Shown one piece after another: positions 19,257-28,183 of a DNA stretch of 64,000 nucleotides (positions are counted from its first letter, which is position 1; each line of letters begins with the position of its first letter). Source of the DNA: Hyphomicrobiaceae bacterium (GTDB taxonomy: Bacteria > Pseudomonadota > Alphaproteobacteria > Rhizobiales > Hyphomicrobiaceae). The stretch is taken from NCBI GenBank assembly GCA_022842785.1, contig JALHOW010000008.1, forward strand, positions 106,031 through 170,030. Direction: 5' to 3'. The translations under genes were made by a program, and so were the position numbers. The notes under the pieces were generated by a model. The model saw only the letters and a program-made list of their open reading frames with translations. It did not search any database and was not told the DNA's origin.

Positions 19257-19693
19257 CGATCCATCTCGTGAAGCTAAGCGTCGGCACCGAGTCGATCGAA
19301 GACCTCGCGTCTTGGCAAACCGAGCGCCTCAAGCAGATGAAAGCGGAGAAGCAGAAGCCGGAGCTGTTCCACCGCACGTTCATGATGCCGAAGCGGCGCG
19401 AGGAGTTGCTCGGCGGCGGTTCGATCTATTGGGTCATCAAGGGCGTCATCCAGGCCCGTCAGCGGCTTCTCGATCTCAAGGAAGGAACGAGGCCTGACGG
19501 CACCCCCTGCACGCTTCTCATCCTCGACCGCAAGCTCGTGCACGTGCGCCCTGTCCCGCGCCGCGCCTTCCAGGGCTGGCGCTATCTTTCGGTGGAGGAT
19601 GCGCCGGCGGACATGGCTGGTGGTCAGAGGGGCGAAATCGATCAGATGCCGCCCAAGATGCGTCGTGAGCTTGCCGAGCTCGGTCTTTTGTGA
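19253..19693 (+). CDS. DUF1489 family protein
   Basis: The product is 146 residues. The GTG start overlaps the TGA stop of the carboxylase gene by four bases, so translation is coupled. The beginning, MTIHLVKLSVGTESIEDL, and the segment WVIKGVIQARQRLLDL match DUF1489, a family confined mainly to alphaproteobacteria. Conserved basic and aromatic residues (RRAFQGWRYL) occur in the C-terminal half. There is no signal peptide or membrane segment. No biochemical function is known. The coupling to the carboxylase gene may reflect only gene order conservation. Confidence 0.88.
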   Translation: MTIHLVKLSVGTESIEDLASWQTERLKQMKAEKQKPELFHRTFMMPKRREELLGGGSIYWVIKGVIQARQRLLDLKEGTRPDGTPCTLLILDRKLVHVRPVPRRAFQGWRYLSVEDAPADMAGGQRGEIDQMPPKMRRELAELGLL

Positions 19694-19877
19694 GCGGCTG
19701 CGCGCGCCGGTACATGCCGACATCGAGCGTGATGCGCCGGGACACGAAATAGCCGGAAACGGCGTTCATCGAGATCGAGGTCAGCAGCCTTTCGCCCGAC
19801 AGCCCCGCGGGTTATAGAGGGCCCACGGGTTACAAAGGTCCGTGGCAGAGAGCCTGCCGGCAGTAGCAAGGAAGAAC

Positions 19878-20582
19878 ATGGCCGACCAGACCGACCATTT
19901 CATGCGTGAAGTCCAGGACGAGATGCGCAAGGAGCGTCTCGCCCGTACTTGGGATCGGTACGGTGTCTTCATTATTGCCGCCGCGGTGCTGCTGATCCTC
20001 GGTGTGGCGTCCTATCAATATGCCCAGCACTCGAGCCGGGTCGCGCGCGAGACGGCGGGCCTCGAGTTCGAGAGTGCAGCGCGCCTCGCGGCGCAGGGCA
20101 AGGCCCAGGAGGCGCATCAGGCCTTCGAGACCATGGTCAAGTCGGCGCCGCCCGGCTATGGCACGCTGGCCCGCCTGAGAAATGCTGCGTCCTACGCTGC
20201 CGAGGGCAAGCGCGACGAAGCCGTTGCTTCGTACGACAGCGTCTCCAAGGATACGGGTTCCGATCCTCTGCTCAGGGATTTCGCGACGCTCCAGGCAGCG
20301 TTGTTGAGGGTTGATTCGGCTGACTGGACCGAGATGCAGAATCGCCTCAAAGATCTGGCAAGTGACGGCAATGCTTGGCGTGCGCCTGCGCGCGAGCTTC
20401 TTGGGCTTGCGGCCATGAAGGCTGGAAACCAGGACGAGGCGCGCAAGACCTTCGAGCAGATCCTGGCCGACACTACGGTGCCGCCCGCGGTTGCCGAGCG
20501 GACGCGGATCCTGATGACGATCCTGACGGAAGCGGCGCTCAGCAAGGATGCACAACCTGCGGGCGCCGAGACCAAGAAATAG
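19878..20582 (+). CDS. membrane-anchored tetratricopeptide-like protein (YfgM family)
   Basis: The product is 234 residues from the ATG at 19878, which follows AAGGAAG. A basic N-terminus (MRKERLARTWDRYG) precedes one membrane helix at about residues 30-50. The rest is a periplasmic helical region with TPR-like pairs such as ARLAAQGKAQEAHQAFETM and AASYAAEGKRDEAVASYD. YfgM of E. coli has the same layout, associates with the SecYEG/PpiD chaperone network, and lies upstream of bamB, exactly as here. The function in alphaproteobacteria is inferred from this synteny and fold. It is probably cotranscribed with the following gene. Confidence 0.87.
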   Translation: MADQTDHFMREVQDEMRKERLARTWDRYGVFIIAAAVLLILGVASYQYAQHSSRVARETAGLEFESAARLAAQGKAQEAHQAFETMVKSAPPGYGTLARLRNAASYAAEGKRDEAVASYDSVSKDTGSDPLLRDFATLQAALLRVDSADWTEMQNRLKDLASDGNAWRAPARELLGLAAMKAGNQDEARKTFEQILADTTVPPAVAERTRILMTILTEAALSKDAQPAGAETKK

Positions 20583-20639
20583 AAGCGGGGAAGTCGAAGG
20601 CCGGTTAAGTTCAGGGCCAGGGACTTGGGGGAGCAGATC

Positions 20640-21980
20640 GTGGGGATCTTGCGAACGGAGCGGATGGTTTTTGTGGCGAGTACGCTCGCCATGCTGAGCC
20701 TCGCCGGGTGCTCGGGCGGAATGCCGAGCCTGCCGGACGTCGCCGCCCTCAATCCATTTGCGGAGAAGCAGACGCCGCTGCCCGGCAAGCGTGTTCCGGT
20801 CATGCTTTCGGAGGGCAGCACGGGCAGCATCGAACTCGCGAGCGCTGATCGCCCGATCGCGCTGCCGCCGCCACGCCAGAATGACACTTGGTCGCTGCCG
20901 GGTGGTGCCGCAACTAACGCACCGGGCCATCTCGCGCTGCCAGCCACGATTCGTACCGTCTGGAGCGCCGACATCGGCCAGGGCTCGAGCAAGAACGGCC
21001 GCCTCACGGCAAGTCCGATCGTCGCCGAAGGCCGCGTCTTCACGCTCGATGCGGCGGGCCGCGTAACGGCGCTCAGTAATTCGGGCTCCGTTGCCTGGCG
21101 GACCTCGCTGGTGCCTGAGAAAGGTACTGATACCAACGCCTTCGGTGGCGGGCTTGCAGCTGAGGGCGGGCGCCTGTTCGTCGCGACCGGCCATGGCATC
21201 GTGACCGCGCTCGATACGCAGGGTGGCAAGAAGCTCTGGGACAAGAACGTCGGCTCGCCGGTACGCGCGGCACCGACTGTCGGCGGCGGGCGGGTTATCG
21301 TCGTCACGACGGATGGCCGCACGGTCTCCCTTTCAGGACACGACGGTGCGGAGATGTGGTCCTATCGCGGGCTGCCCGAGCGCGCGAGCTTGCTGCTCAG
21401 CGCGAGCCCGGCCATGAGCGGGGATCTGGCGGTCGTCCCCTATCCTTCAGGTGATGTCGTCGCGCTGAGAGTGGCCGATGGTACGGTTGCCTGGCAGGAT
21501 TCGCTGTCGCGTTCGCGGGCGGCTTCGTCGCTCGGTTCCATGAGCGACGCGGCGAGCCCGGCGATCGACGGCGGCACCGTATTCGCGATCGGTCATGGCG
21601 GCCGAATGATCGCGACCGAGGCGCGGACCGGAGAGCGCGTGTGGTCCGTGAACGTGCCGGGCATCAACATGCCCTACGTCGCTGGCGACACTGTCTACGT
21701 CGTGGACACCGGCGGCCAGCTCATTGCCATGAGCCGGCGCGACGGCAAGGCGCTGTGGACGACGCGGCTTTCCGGCGGCAAGAGCTGGGCCGGCCCCGTC
21801 TTAGCCGGCGGCCGCCTCTGGCTTGCTGCCGATAGCGGCAAGCTCCTCGGCGTCAACGCTGCTGGCGGCAAGGTGGAGACGCAGCTCGATCTCGGAGCGC
21901 CGGTATACATCGCGCCAGTCGTCGCCAACGGCCGGATGTACGTGCTCACCGACAAGGCGCGCCTCATCAGCCTGCATTGA
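20640..21980 (+). CDS. bamB: outer membrane assembly lipoprotein BamB
   Basis: BamB is the beta-propeller lipoprotein of the BAM complex, which folds proteins such as LptD into the outer membrane. I prefer the GTG at 20640, six bases after GGGGGAG, over a TTG at 20625. Either gives a lipoprotein signal with the lipobox LSLAGC, so the mature protein starts at that Cys. The 446-residue product contains repeated PQQ-like blades: GRVFTLDAAGRVTAL, GGRLFVATGHGIVTAL, NGRMYVLTDKARLISL. It follows the YfgM-like gene, as in many proteobacteria. The der GTPase gene, often next, is absent here. Confidence 0.93.
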   Translation: MGILRTERMVFVASTLAMLSLAGCSGGMPSLPDVAALNPFAEKQTPLPGKRVPVMLSEGSTGSIELASADRPIALPPPRQNDTWSLPGGAATNAPGHLALPATIRTVWSADIGQGSSKNGRLTASPIVAEGRVFTLDAAGRVTALSNSGSVAWRTSLVPEKGTDTNAFGGGLAAEGGRLFVATGHGIVTALDTQGGKKLWDKNVGSPVRAAPTVGGGRVIVVTTDGRTVSLSGHDGAEMWSYRGLPERASLLLSASPAMSGDLAVVPYPSGDVVALRVADGTVAWQDSLSRSRAASSLGSMSDAASPAIDGGTVFAIGHGGRMIATEARTGERVWSVNVPGINMPYVAGDTVYVVDTGGQLIAMSRRDGKALWTTRLSGGKSWAGPVLAGGRLWLAADSGKLLGVNAAGGKVETQLDLGAPVYIAPVVANGRMYVLTDKARLISLH

Positions 21981-22039
21981 GCGCTGTGCGAGCGACGTGG
22001 AAGCGCCGAGCGCGGGCTTGCGCGTGTAGTCGTTCATTC

Positions 22040-22471
22040 TCAGTTCTCCTGTCGCATTTCATGCGCAGCAACGGCGCGGCGGATGATGTCCTCGGCATCG
22101 ATCGGTCGCGCGTGAGCGACCGTGATAACTCGAGGGGGGGACGGGGCCGCGACGACCGCGGCTGGGGTGTCGATGCCGAGCGCACCGGTTCGTGTCGGCC
22201 GGACAGAGCCGTAGTTCGGGCTCCAGGGCTCGCGCGGATCATCGGCGGTAGGCGTCGGATTGCGCGGGGCCAACTGAGCGGGCAGGCCGTCAGCCTCGAT
22301 CTGTGGGCGGACGCCAGCCATGTGCATGGGCGCCGACGTGGAGTCGGAAGAATGAGTGGCGCCGCGGTCGCTCGCGCAGCCGGCGAGGAGGGCGAGAAGG
22401 CCCATCAGGCCGGCGCGGGTGGCGCTCTGCCGGATCGGGTGTGGCGCGCGGCCACAACGCTTGAAACACAT
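22040..22471 (-). CDS. putative small lipoprotein
   Basis: The 143-residue product starts with a basic stretch, a hydrophobic run GLMGLLALLAGC that forms a good lipobox, and then a Ser/Thr/Pro-rich, low-complexity mature part. It should be lipidated at that Cys (near residue 32) and exported. The ribosome binding site before the ATG is weak (AAAGG). No domain is recognised. The gene is convergent with bamB. The lipobox and length make it plausible as a real gene, but the low-complexity content lowers confidence. Confidence 0.55.
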   Translation of the reverse strand: MCFKRCGRAPHPIRQSATRAGLMGLLALLAGCASDRGATHSSDSTSAPMHMAGVRPQIEADGLPAQLAPRNPTPTADDPREPWSPNYGSVRPTRTGALGIDTPAAVVAAPSPPRVITVAHARPIDAEDIIRRAVAAHEMRQEN

Positions 22472-22790
22472 CGATTACGCCTTTCACGCAACGAAACAAC
22501 TGGCACTGACACGAAGGCGACTATCCTTGAACAGGGTTAATGGGCGCTTAAGCGTTGTGCGGGAAATGGAAGGCGCCAGTGCGGCAGAGAGTGCGGCGCG
22601 GAGCGCGGCTGCGTGTGGCGCCTCGGCCACAATGAATGTGCGGCCTGCGTGCCGCGCACCGGCCGAATCAACAGCTAATCCCCGGACTTGATTCGGTTCT
22701 CCGGGCCCCGGACCTTGCCCGCGATATGCGACTCATAAACAGTTAACTCCGGGTGGCGGTGTTAGTCCGTGAATTCGCAGGGGGCGTTGA
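22472..22790. other. 319-bp divergent intergenic region with one hairpin
   Basis: This region lies between the lipoprotein gene and the NYN-domain gene and holds the promoters of both. A dyad CCGAATCAA / TTGATTCGG occupies 22663-22697 with a 17-base loop and no T run, so it is unlikely to be a terminator. Open frames here lack a ribosome binding site or a recognisable product. I see no RNA gene. Confidence 0.5.
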
Positions 22791-24668
22791 ATGATCAGGC
22801 GTGAAGCTGGGCGTGCGTTTTTGAGCGCCGTCTTCGTCGACTACGACAACATCTACTTGTCGTTGAAGCGCAAGAACGAAGAAGCCGCCAAGCGGTTTGC
22901 CCGTGACGCCTCATCGTGGATCAAGGCCATCGAGACGGGCGCGCTGATCACGTCGACCAATGGCGCATTCGCTGCAGAGCCCCGGCGCATGGTCATGAAT
23001 CGATGCTACGGCAATCCGGTGCCGCGCCGGAACCAGTCCGACAACTCGACCGATATGAACTCCTTCCCCTTCGTGCGGCATCATTTCCTGCGCGCCGGGT
23101 TTGAGATCATCGACTGCCCGCCCCTCACCGCCCAGCTCAAGAACTCGTCCGACATCCGCATGGTCATGGACGTCGTCGACTACCTCTCTCACGGAACGTA
23201 CTTCGACGAGTTCGTGATCCTTTCGGGTGACGCCGACTTCACGCCGGTCCTGCATCGCCTGCGCGCCCACGCCCGACGCACAGTGATCTTCGCCAACGAC
23301 TACACCGCCGCGCCATACACCGCGATCAGCGACGGAGAGGTGCGCGAGTCCGATCTGATTTCGTTCCTGCTCGAGCAGCAGGGCGAGATCGCTGCTGCCA
23401 CGCCCGCGCCGATGATCGCCTCGCAGGCGAAGGCGCTGGTGCTGCCGGAGGTCGATCGCGAGGCATTGCGCCACGAGATCATCGCCGATGTGATCCAGGC
23501 CGTGCAGGCGTCACCGACGCCGGTGCCGCTCGAGGTTCTCGCGGATCGAGCCGTTCGCACGATCGGCCACGATCGTACCGTGGCGACATCATGGGCCGGC
23601 GCGGGCAATTTCCGCGAGCTGCTCGTGCAGTCGCTGCCCGATGAACTGAGGCTTTCGGATCAGCCGCCCTATCTGGTCATCGACACGCGCCGCCATCTGC
23701 AGGCGAAGCGCGCGGCGCCGCTGCCGGAAATGCGCGAAATGGCACCGTCCCGCGCGATCGCGCCTCCGGCCGCCAGCCCGCCAGCCACCCGCGGTGGAAT
23801 GGCCGATCATGCGCCGAGCCAGGGTGGTCTGCAGCGCCGCGCGCAGCAGCCCACGTTCGACCATCACGACGATGACTTCCGCCCCGAGCGCGCGCTACCA
23901 CCGCCCGCGGCTTCGGCGGCGGATACGCGCGGCGCATTCAGTGGCATGCCGCGCTACACTCAGAGCGATGCGCCCATCCGTGAGCCGTCGCCACGCAGCC
24001 CGACGCTCTCAGCGACGACAGTGCCGGCTCAAGCCCCGAAGCCCACGCAGTCCATGTCGACGGCTGCGCCGAGCCACAGTATGCCGACCTCGGCCGCCAC
24101 TACGGCGCGCCCGAAGGAAGGCGGCTCGGCCATTCAGCAGTCGATCGCGCGCATACACGAGGCTTGCCAAGCGCCGCCGTTGGCCCCGCCCGAGTACCGC
24201 ATGCTTTTCGAGGTCATGGCGCTTGAGATCAACGAGAACAACCTGCTCGGTGCGCAGACGATCCAGAACGTACTGCGTCGCGCGCAGGAGCATGGACTCG
24301 AACTGCGTCGCGATGACGTGCGCTTCGTGATGGATGTCGTGAGCGAAGCCGATCCGTGGTTCGAGCAGGGCGCTTCGGCGAACCTCTTCGCAGGACGCTT
24401 CCGCAATTTCGTGGTGGCGCGCTGCCGCGGGCAAGGCCTCAAGCTTTCAGCCGATGAGCTCGACCTCATCGAAGCCTGGTTCGTCGGCAACGGCGGCCCG
24501 GCTGCTGCGGCGCCCTCGCGTGCCGGCGCTCAGGCATCAGCACCCTACACGCCACCGCAGGGCGGCATGGAGCCGGCACGGGGCACGATGCCGGGCCAGT
24601 CACGCACCGCGGACGAATTCACGAATGATGAATTCCCCCGCATCGTCCGCACGCGCCTGCGCGGCTGA
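22791..24668 (+). CDS. NYN-domain (PIN-like) RNase-type protein with disordered linker and C-terminal helical domain
   Basis: The 625-residue product begins with a NYN domain (about 10-175), a PIN-like nuclease fold found in LabA and MARF1-type proteins. Candidate metal ligands are D17 and D19 in FVDYDN and D147/D149 in LSGDADF. A segment at about 215-305 looks like a LOTUS/OST-HTH winged helix: LADRAVRTIG, then FRELLVQSLP and PPYLVIDTRRH. A linker rich in Pro, Ala, Ser and Thr fills about 310-440. A compact helical region (about 450-560) ends the folded part. NYN plus LOTUS domains suggest RNA binding and cleavage; the target is unknown. It is monocistronic. Confidence 0.85.
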   Translation: MIRREAGRAFLSAVFVDYDNIYLSLKRKNEEAAKRFARDASSWIKAIETGALITSTNGAFAAEPRRMVMNRCYGNPVPRRNQSDNSTDMNSFPFVRHHFLRAGFEIIDCPPLTAQLKNSSDIRMVMDVVDYLSHGTYFDEFVILSGDADFTPVLHRLRAHARRTVIFANDYTAAPYTAISDGEVRESDLISFLLEQQGEIAAATPAPMIASQAKALVLPEVDREALRHEIIADVIQAVQASPTPVPLEVLADRAVRTIGHDRTVATSWAGAGNFRELLVQSLPDELRLSDQPPYLVIDTRRHLQAKRAAPLPEMREMAPSRAIAPPAASPPATRGGMADHAPSQGGLQRRAQQPTFDHHDDDFRPERALPPPAASAADTRGAFSGMPRYTQSDAPIREPSPRSPTLSATTVPAQAPKPTQSMSTAAPSHSMPTSAATTARPKEGGSAIQQSIARIHEACQAPPLAPPEYRMLFEVMALEINENNLLGAQTIQNVLRRAQEHGLELRRDDVRFVMDVVSEADPWFEQGASANLFAGRFRNFVVARCRGQGLKLSADELDLIEAWFVGNGGPAAAAPSRAGAQASAPYTPPQGGMEPARGTMPGQSRTADEFTNDEFPRIVRTRLRG

Positions 24669-24695
24669 CGGCACTTAAGGTCTCACTCTACCCCT

Positions 24696-24750
24696 GGAGC
24701 ATGATCGCTTCGACCGGGTCGCGTTTTACGCGTCGGTCGGAGCGCTCGTG
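24696..24750. repeat. stem-loop intergenic repeat
   Basis: A nested hairpin lies 28 bp after the NYN gene. The outer arms are CGCTTCGACCG (24706-24716) and CGGTCGGAGCG (24734-24744), pairing at 10 of 11 positions, and the inner arms are GCG and CGC around TTTTA. The flanks GAGCATGATCG resemble the GCATGATC-type palindromic repeats common between Hyphomicrobiales genes. There is no U run. Confidence 0.45.
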
Positions 24751-24825
24751 CGTATGGCCTCCGGCCTAGCGCATGGGCTACGCTCGCCCACCAACCAGCT
24801 CCGCGCAACGACAGGATCGTCAGTC

Positions 24826-25269
24826 ATGAGCATTCGTGTTCGCCGTCTGGAAGCCAAAGACAAGTCGGCGTGGCTGCCGCTCTTCAAGGGCTACATCGAG
24901 TTCTACAAGTCGACCATTCCTGAGGATGTCATCGAGATGACCTGGGAAAGGTTGCTGGGCGGCCAGGAAGGCTTCCACATCGGGCTCGTTGCGGTCGGCG
25001 ACGACGACGTGCCGGTCGGCATTGCGCACGTGCTGTTCCATCGCTCGACGTGGTCGCCGACGTGGTACTGCTACCTTGAGGATCTGTTCGTGGATCCGAA
25101 AGTGCGCGGCAAGGATATCGGCCGCGCCCTTATCGAGCAGGTCTATGCCGAGGCGGACGCGCGCGGCGCGACGCGCACGTATTGGTCGACGCAGGAGTTC
25201 AACTATCGGGCGCGCGGTCTCTACGACAAGGTAGCGACGAAATCGCCATTCCTGCAGTACCGGCGTTAG
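24826..25269 (+). CDS. GNAT family N-acetyltransferase
   Basis: The product is 147 residues from the ATG at 24826, where the family-like start MSIRVRRLEAKDK begins. The acetyl-CoA binding motif A is visible as LEDLFVDPKVRGKDIGRALIEQV near residues 85-105, with the R/Q-x-x-G-x-G/A pattern as RGKDIG. The C-terminal FNYRARGLYDKVA is the usual motif B helix. Such proteins transfer an acetyl group to an amine of a small molecule or a protein. The acceptor is unknown. It stands alone between the NYN gene and the convergent CobW gene. Confidence 0.9.
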   Translation: MSIRVRRLEAKDKSAWLPLFKGYIEFYKSTIPEDVIEMTWERLLGGQEGFHIGLVAVGDDDVPVGIAHVLFHRSTWSPTWYCYLEDLFVDPKVRGKDIGRALIEQVYAEADARGATRTYWSTQEFNYRARGLYDKVATKSPFLQYRR

Positions 25270-25337
25270 CTCTTCTTCTTGAGGACGGCCTGACGGCCGG
25301 CGCGCGGTCGCGCGCTCATGAAGAGGTGCTGGCGCCT

Positions 25338-26516
25338 TCAGCCGTGTTGCGCGCTCGCGCTCGCAATCACCGCCCCATCCGCTTCTCCGACGAACGGTCG
25401 GAAGTGCTTTCGGATGCTCTCCTCGGGAAGATCCTTCGTGATGAACACGAGGCGCGAGCGCTGATCCGCGCTCGGCCAGCGTGCGAGCGTTTCCGGCGGA
25501 TAGAAAATGTGCTGCACGCCGTGCACGACGAAGGGCTTCGTCTGATCCTTTACGTTGAGAATGCCTTTCACGCGCAGAAGACGCTCGCCATAGAGCTGCG
25601 CGAGGAGCTGCATGGCATTGGAAAGCTCGCGCCCATCGAGCGGATCGGCGAACGTCAGGCAGAACGAGCGGATGCCGTGCAGGTGCTGATGGGCCGGATG
25701 ATCGCAGTGCGGATCTGCACAGGTCTCGTCGTGCGCGTGAGCATGGTCGTGATGGTGATCATGGCCGTGGTGATGATCATGTCCGCAATCGGGGCCGCAA
25801 TGTGCGCCGTGTGCGTGATGTCCGTCATCCTCCTTATAGCGTTCGGCCGCGAGCCAGCGCTCGGGATCGACGCCTGTCAGCGCGGGCTCGTGCGCGCCGA
25901 GGCCGATCAGCTCGGAAGGTGCGATATCACCTTTGATCGCGCGGCGAATCTGCCCTGCCGGATTGAGCGCGCGCAGGCGCCGCTCCAGCGCTTCCACATC
26001 CTGCGCCTCCATTAAGTCGGTCTTAGTAACAATGAGGCGATCAGCGATCGCAATTTGCTTTGCGGGCTCGAAATGTGCCTCGATCTGGTGTAATCCGAAT
26101 TGAGCATCGACAGTCGTTACGACGGCATCGAGCTGATAGATGCGGTAGAGGCTTTCTTCCGTCATCAGGGTGTGGACGATCGGCGTCGGGTCAGCGAGAC
26201 CAGTGGTTTCGAGAACGACGCGCTGCATCGGAGGGATATCGCCCCAGAGTGATTTGGTGTGCATCCGCTCGAGGGCTTGCACGAGGTCGCCGCGCACGGC
26301 GCAGCACACGCACCCAGAGGGGAGAAGGACGGCATCTTCGTCGATTTTCTCGACGAGCGCGTCATCGATGCCGACGTCACCGAACTCGTTGATGATGACG
26401 GCAGTGCCGGCCATCGCCGGCTCGTCGAGAAGACGCTTCAGCAGCGTCGTCTTGCCTGAACCGAGGAAGCCGGTCAGGACGGTGATTGGGATAGCGGGGT
26501 TCGGGGTCATGCTCAT
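25338..26516 (-). CDS. CobW/COG0523 family GTP-dependent metallochaperone with His-rich loop
   Basis: The product is 392 residues. The P-loop GFLGSGKTTLL is near residues 16-26, and the family metal-binding motif CVCC is in SGCVCCAVRGD near residue 68. VTKTDLM supplies the guanine-specificity motif. A long His/Asp/Cys-rich insertion (about 232-285, such as DHHHGHDHHHDHAHAHDE) precedes the CobW C-terminal domain with VFITKDLPEE. COG0523 proteins deliver zinc or other metals to client enzymes, and the His-rich loop favours zinc. The gene is divergent from a class II aldolase, a zinc-enzyme family, with 65 bp between the starts. No Zur-like box is obvious there. Confidence 0.92.
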   Translation of the reverse strand: MSMTPNPAIPITVLTGFLGSGKTTLLKRLLDEPAMAGTAVIINEFGDVGIDDALVEKIDEDAVLLPSGCVCCAVRGDLVQALERMHTKSLWGDIPPMQRVVLETTGLADPTPIVHTLMTEESLYRIYQLDAVVTTVDAQFGLHQIEAHFEPAKQIAIADRLIVTKTDLMEAQDVEALERRLRALNPAGQIRRAIKGDIAPSELIGLGAHEPALTGVDPERWLAAERYKEDDGHHAHGAHCGPDCGHDHHHGHDHHHDHAHAHDETCADPHCDHPAHQHLHGIRSFCLTFADPLDGRELSNAMQLLAQLYGERLLRVKGILNVKDQTKPFVVHGVQHIFYPPETLARWPSADQRSRLVFITKDLPEESIRKHFRPFVGEADGAVIASASAQHG

Positions 26517-26581
26517 GTCGGCCCTCGTTATTGTCTGGCGAAGCAGGCTATCGGGTCGCGGACAGATTTGGGAGTCGCATC

Positions 26582-27286
26582 ATGGCGCGTGAGATCGGCA
26601 GGGCAATGGGGGCCAGCAGGCGACTGCCTCAGCGCGGCACGGCCGAGCTGATCGCCCGCCGGGGCGTGGTCGATACCGCGCTTGCCATGAGCCGCGGTGG
26701 CCTCTCGCCCGGCCGCTCGGGTAATGTCTCCACACGCTTCGAGGATGGTCTTCTGATCACGCCGACCGGCCTCGCTTATGACCTCATCACGCCTGCCGAT
26801 ATCGTTCAGGTCCGCCTCGACGGCCATATTCCGGCGGGGCAGCAGGCACCGTCGAGCGAGCTCCAGTTTCATTTGGCTGTCTACCGCTCGCGTCCGGACG
26901 TCGGGGCCATCGTCCATTGCCACTCGATGCACGCGACGGTGCTGGCCTGCGCCCGCCGCTCCATTCCTGCCTTCCACTATATGGTGGCGGCTGCAGGTGG
27001 CGACGATATCCCGCTGGTGCCCTATGCGACGTTCGGCAGCGAGGAGCTTGCCCGCCACGTAGCCGAAGGCCTCGCGCGCCGCAATGCCTGCCTGATGGCC
27101 AATCATGGCCAGATCGCGGTCGGCGCCAACGGGGCTGCGGCCCTGACGCTGGCCGAGGAGGTCGAGGTGCTGGCGGAGCAGTACGTGAAGGTGCTCATGC
27201 TCGGCACGCCGCACGTCCTTGCGCGCGACGAGATGGCACGCGTCGCCGAGCGCTTCTCCAGCTACGGGCGAAATGGCAAGGGATGA
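26582..27286 (+). CDS. class II aldolase/adducin family protein (L-fuculose-phosphate aldolase type)
   Basis: The product is 234 residues from the ATG at 26582; other in-frame starts upstream look weaker. Substrate and metal residues are visible: SGNVSTRFEDG (phosphate-binding region), GQQAPSSELQFHLAVY with the catalytic Glu, HCHSMHATVLA with two zinc-binding His, and MANHGQIAVG with the third. FucA-like aldolases cleave sugar phosphates using zinc. Members also include decarboxylases and dehydratases, so the substrate is uncertain. It is cytosolic. It sits beside a CobW-type zinc chaperone gene transcribed the other way. Confidence 0.9.
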   Translation: MAREIGRAMGASRRLPQRGTAELIARRGVVDTALAMSRGGLSPGRSGNVSTRFEDGLLITPTGLAYDLITPADIVQVRLDGHIPAGQQAPSSELQFHLAVYRSRPDVGAIVHCHSMHATVLACARRSIPAFHYMVAAAGGDDIPLVPYATFGSEELARHVAEGLARRNACLMANHGQIAVGANGAAALTLAEEVEVLAEQYVKVLMLGTPHVLARDEMARVAERFSSYGRNGKG

Positions 27287-27370
27287 GGCAATGGTGCGGC
27301 CGCGCCAATTGCCGCCGCCGGCATACCGCCACGCACGTGACGGACGACTTCTTTCCAGCAGCCGGCGGCA

Positions 27371-28141
27371 CTATCCCCAAGGCGGCTTGATCCAGTTGAA
27401 GAGATCGATGCCGCCGTCGACCACCAGTGTCGTGCCCGTGACATAACCGGCGAAACGATCCGACAGCAGCGCCAGCGCAGGACCTGCGAGATCGGCCGCG
27501 GCACCGAGCCGGCCGAGTGCGATCTTGTCGCTGAAATCATAGGCTGCCGCATTGAAGCCCCCGCCCGGAATGGCGCCGGGCGCAATCGCGTTCACGCGGA
27601 TGCCGGCTGGGCCGAAATGACGGGCGAGTTCGCGCACGACCATGGTCTGGCCGGCCTTCGCCGCGGAGTAGTGCGGCAGGTTTCGTGGGGTCTCCGCGTG
27701 CAGTGAGGTAATGAAGAGAAGCCGCCCCTTGGCTCCGCGCGTCTGCATGCGCCCCGCGATCTCGCGGCCGAGGAAATAGCCCGAGCGCACGTTCACATTC
27801 TGAAAGGCATCCCAGGTGGCCTCGCTGACGGTCGCGACATCGTCCACTTCCTTGCGCGGCGGGCACGCCGAGTGCACGAACATGTCGATGGGCGCGTCAC
27901 CGACTTTGGCGAGGAGATCGCGCCAGCCGTCGGGCGCGGCGAGATCGACCGCAATCGCTTCGGCGCGTCCGCCAGCGGATTTGATGGCGGCCAGCGTGGC
28001 TGCATTGCGCTCCGCGTCCACGTCCGCAAGGAGGACTTTGGCGCCCTCGGCCGCAATGCCTTCGGCGATGGCGCGGCCAATGTTCGAGGCCGATCCGGTG
28101 ACGAGCGCGCACTCTCCGGTGAAGAGTCCGATGGCGTTCAT
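27371..28141 (-). CDS. SDR family NAD(P)-dependent oxidoreductase
   Basis: The start at 28141 (MNAIGLFTGECALVTG) is chosen because GGGAGGA lies directly upstream; the frame extends further without such a signal. The 256-residue product has the nucleotide-binding TGSASNIGRAIAEG near residues 13-26, an acidic residue after strand 2 (LADVDAER), and the active-site pair in HYSAAKAG near residue 160. SDR enzymes oxidise or reduce alcohols and ketones. The substrate is unknown. The gene ends opposite the aldolase and a terminator separates it from the upstream sspB gene. Confidence 0.92.
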   Translation of the reverse strand: MNAIGLFTGECALVTGSASNIGRAIAEGIAAEGAKVLLADVDAERNAATLAAIKSAGGRAEAIAVDLAAPDGWRDLLAKVGDAPIDMFVHSACPPRKEVDDVATVSEATWDAFQNVNVRSGYFLGREIAGRMQTRGAKGRLLFITSLHAETPRNLPHYSAAKAGQTMVVRELARHFGPAGIRVNAIAPGAIPGGGFNAAAYDFSDKIALGRLGAAADLAGPALALLSDRFAGYVTGTTLVVDGGIDLFNWIKPPWG

Positions 28142-28183
28142 TCTGATCCTCCCTGCGCGGCGTTCGGCTGTTGTCCAGCCTGT

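Noticed and set aside
19830..21194. 454-codon minus-strand open frame opposite the YfgM-like and bamB genes
   Set aside because: No motifs; the plus-strand genes carry signal, membrane and PQQ-repeat features.
24706..24744. Terminator after the NYN-domain gene
   Set aside because: The nested hairpin has no T tract after it; recorded instead as an intergenic repeat.
26517..26581. Possible Zur box between the CobW and aldolase genes
   Set aside because: No palindromic AT-rich Zur-like site was found in the 65-bp gap.
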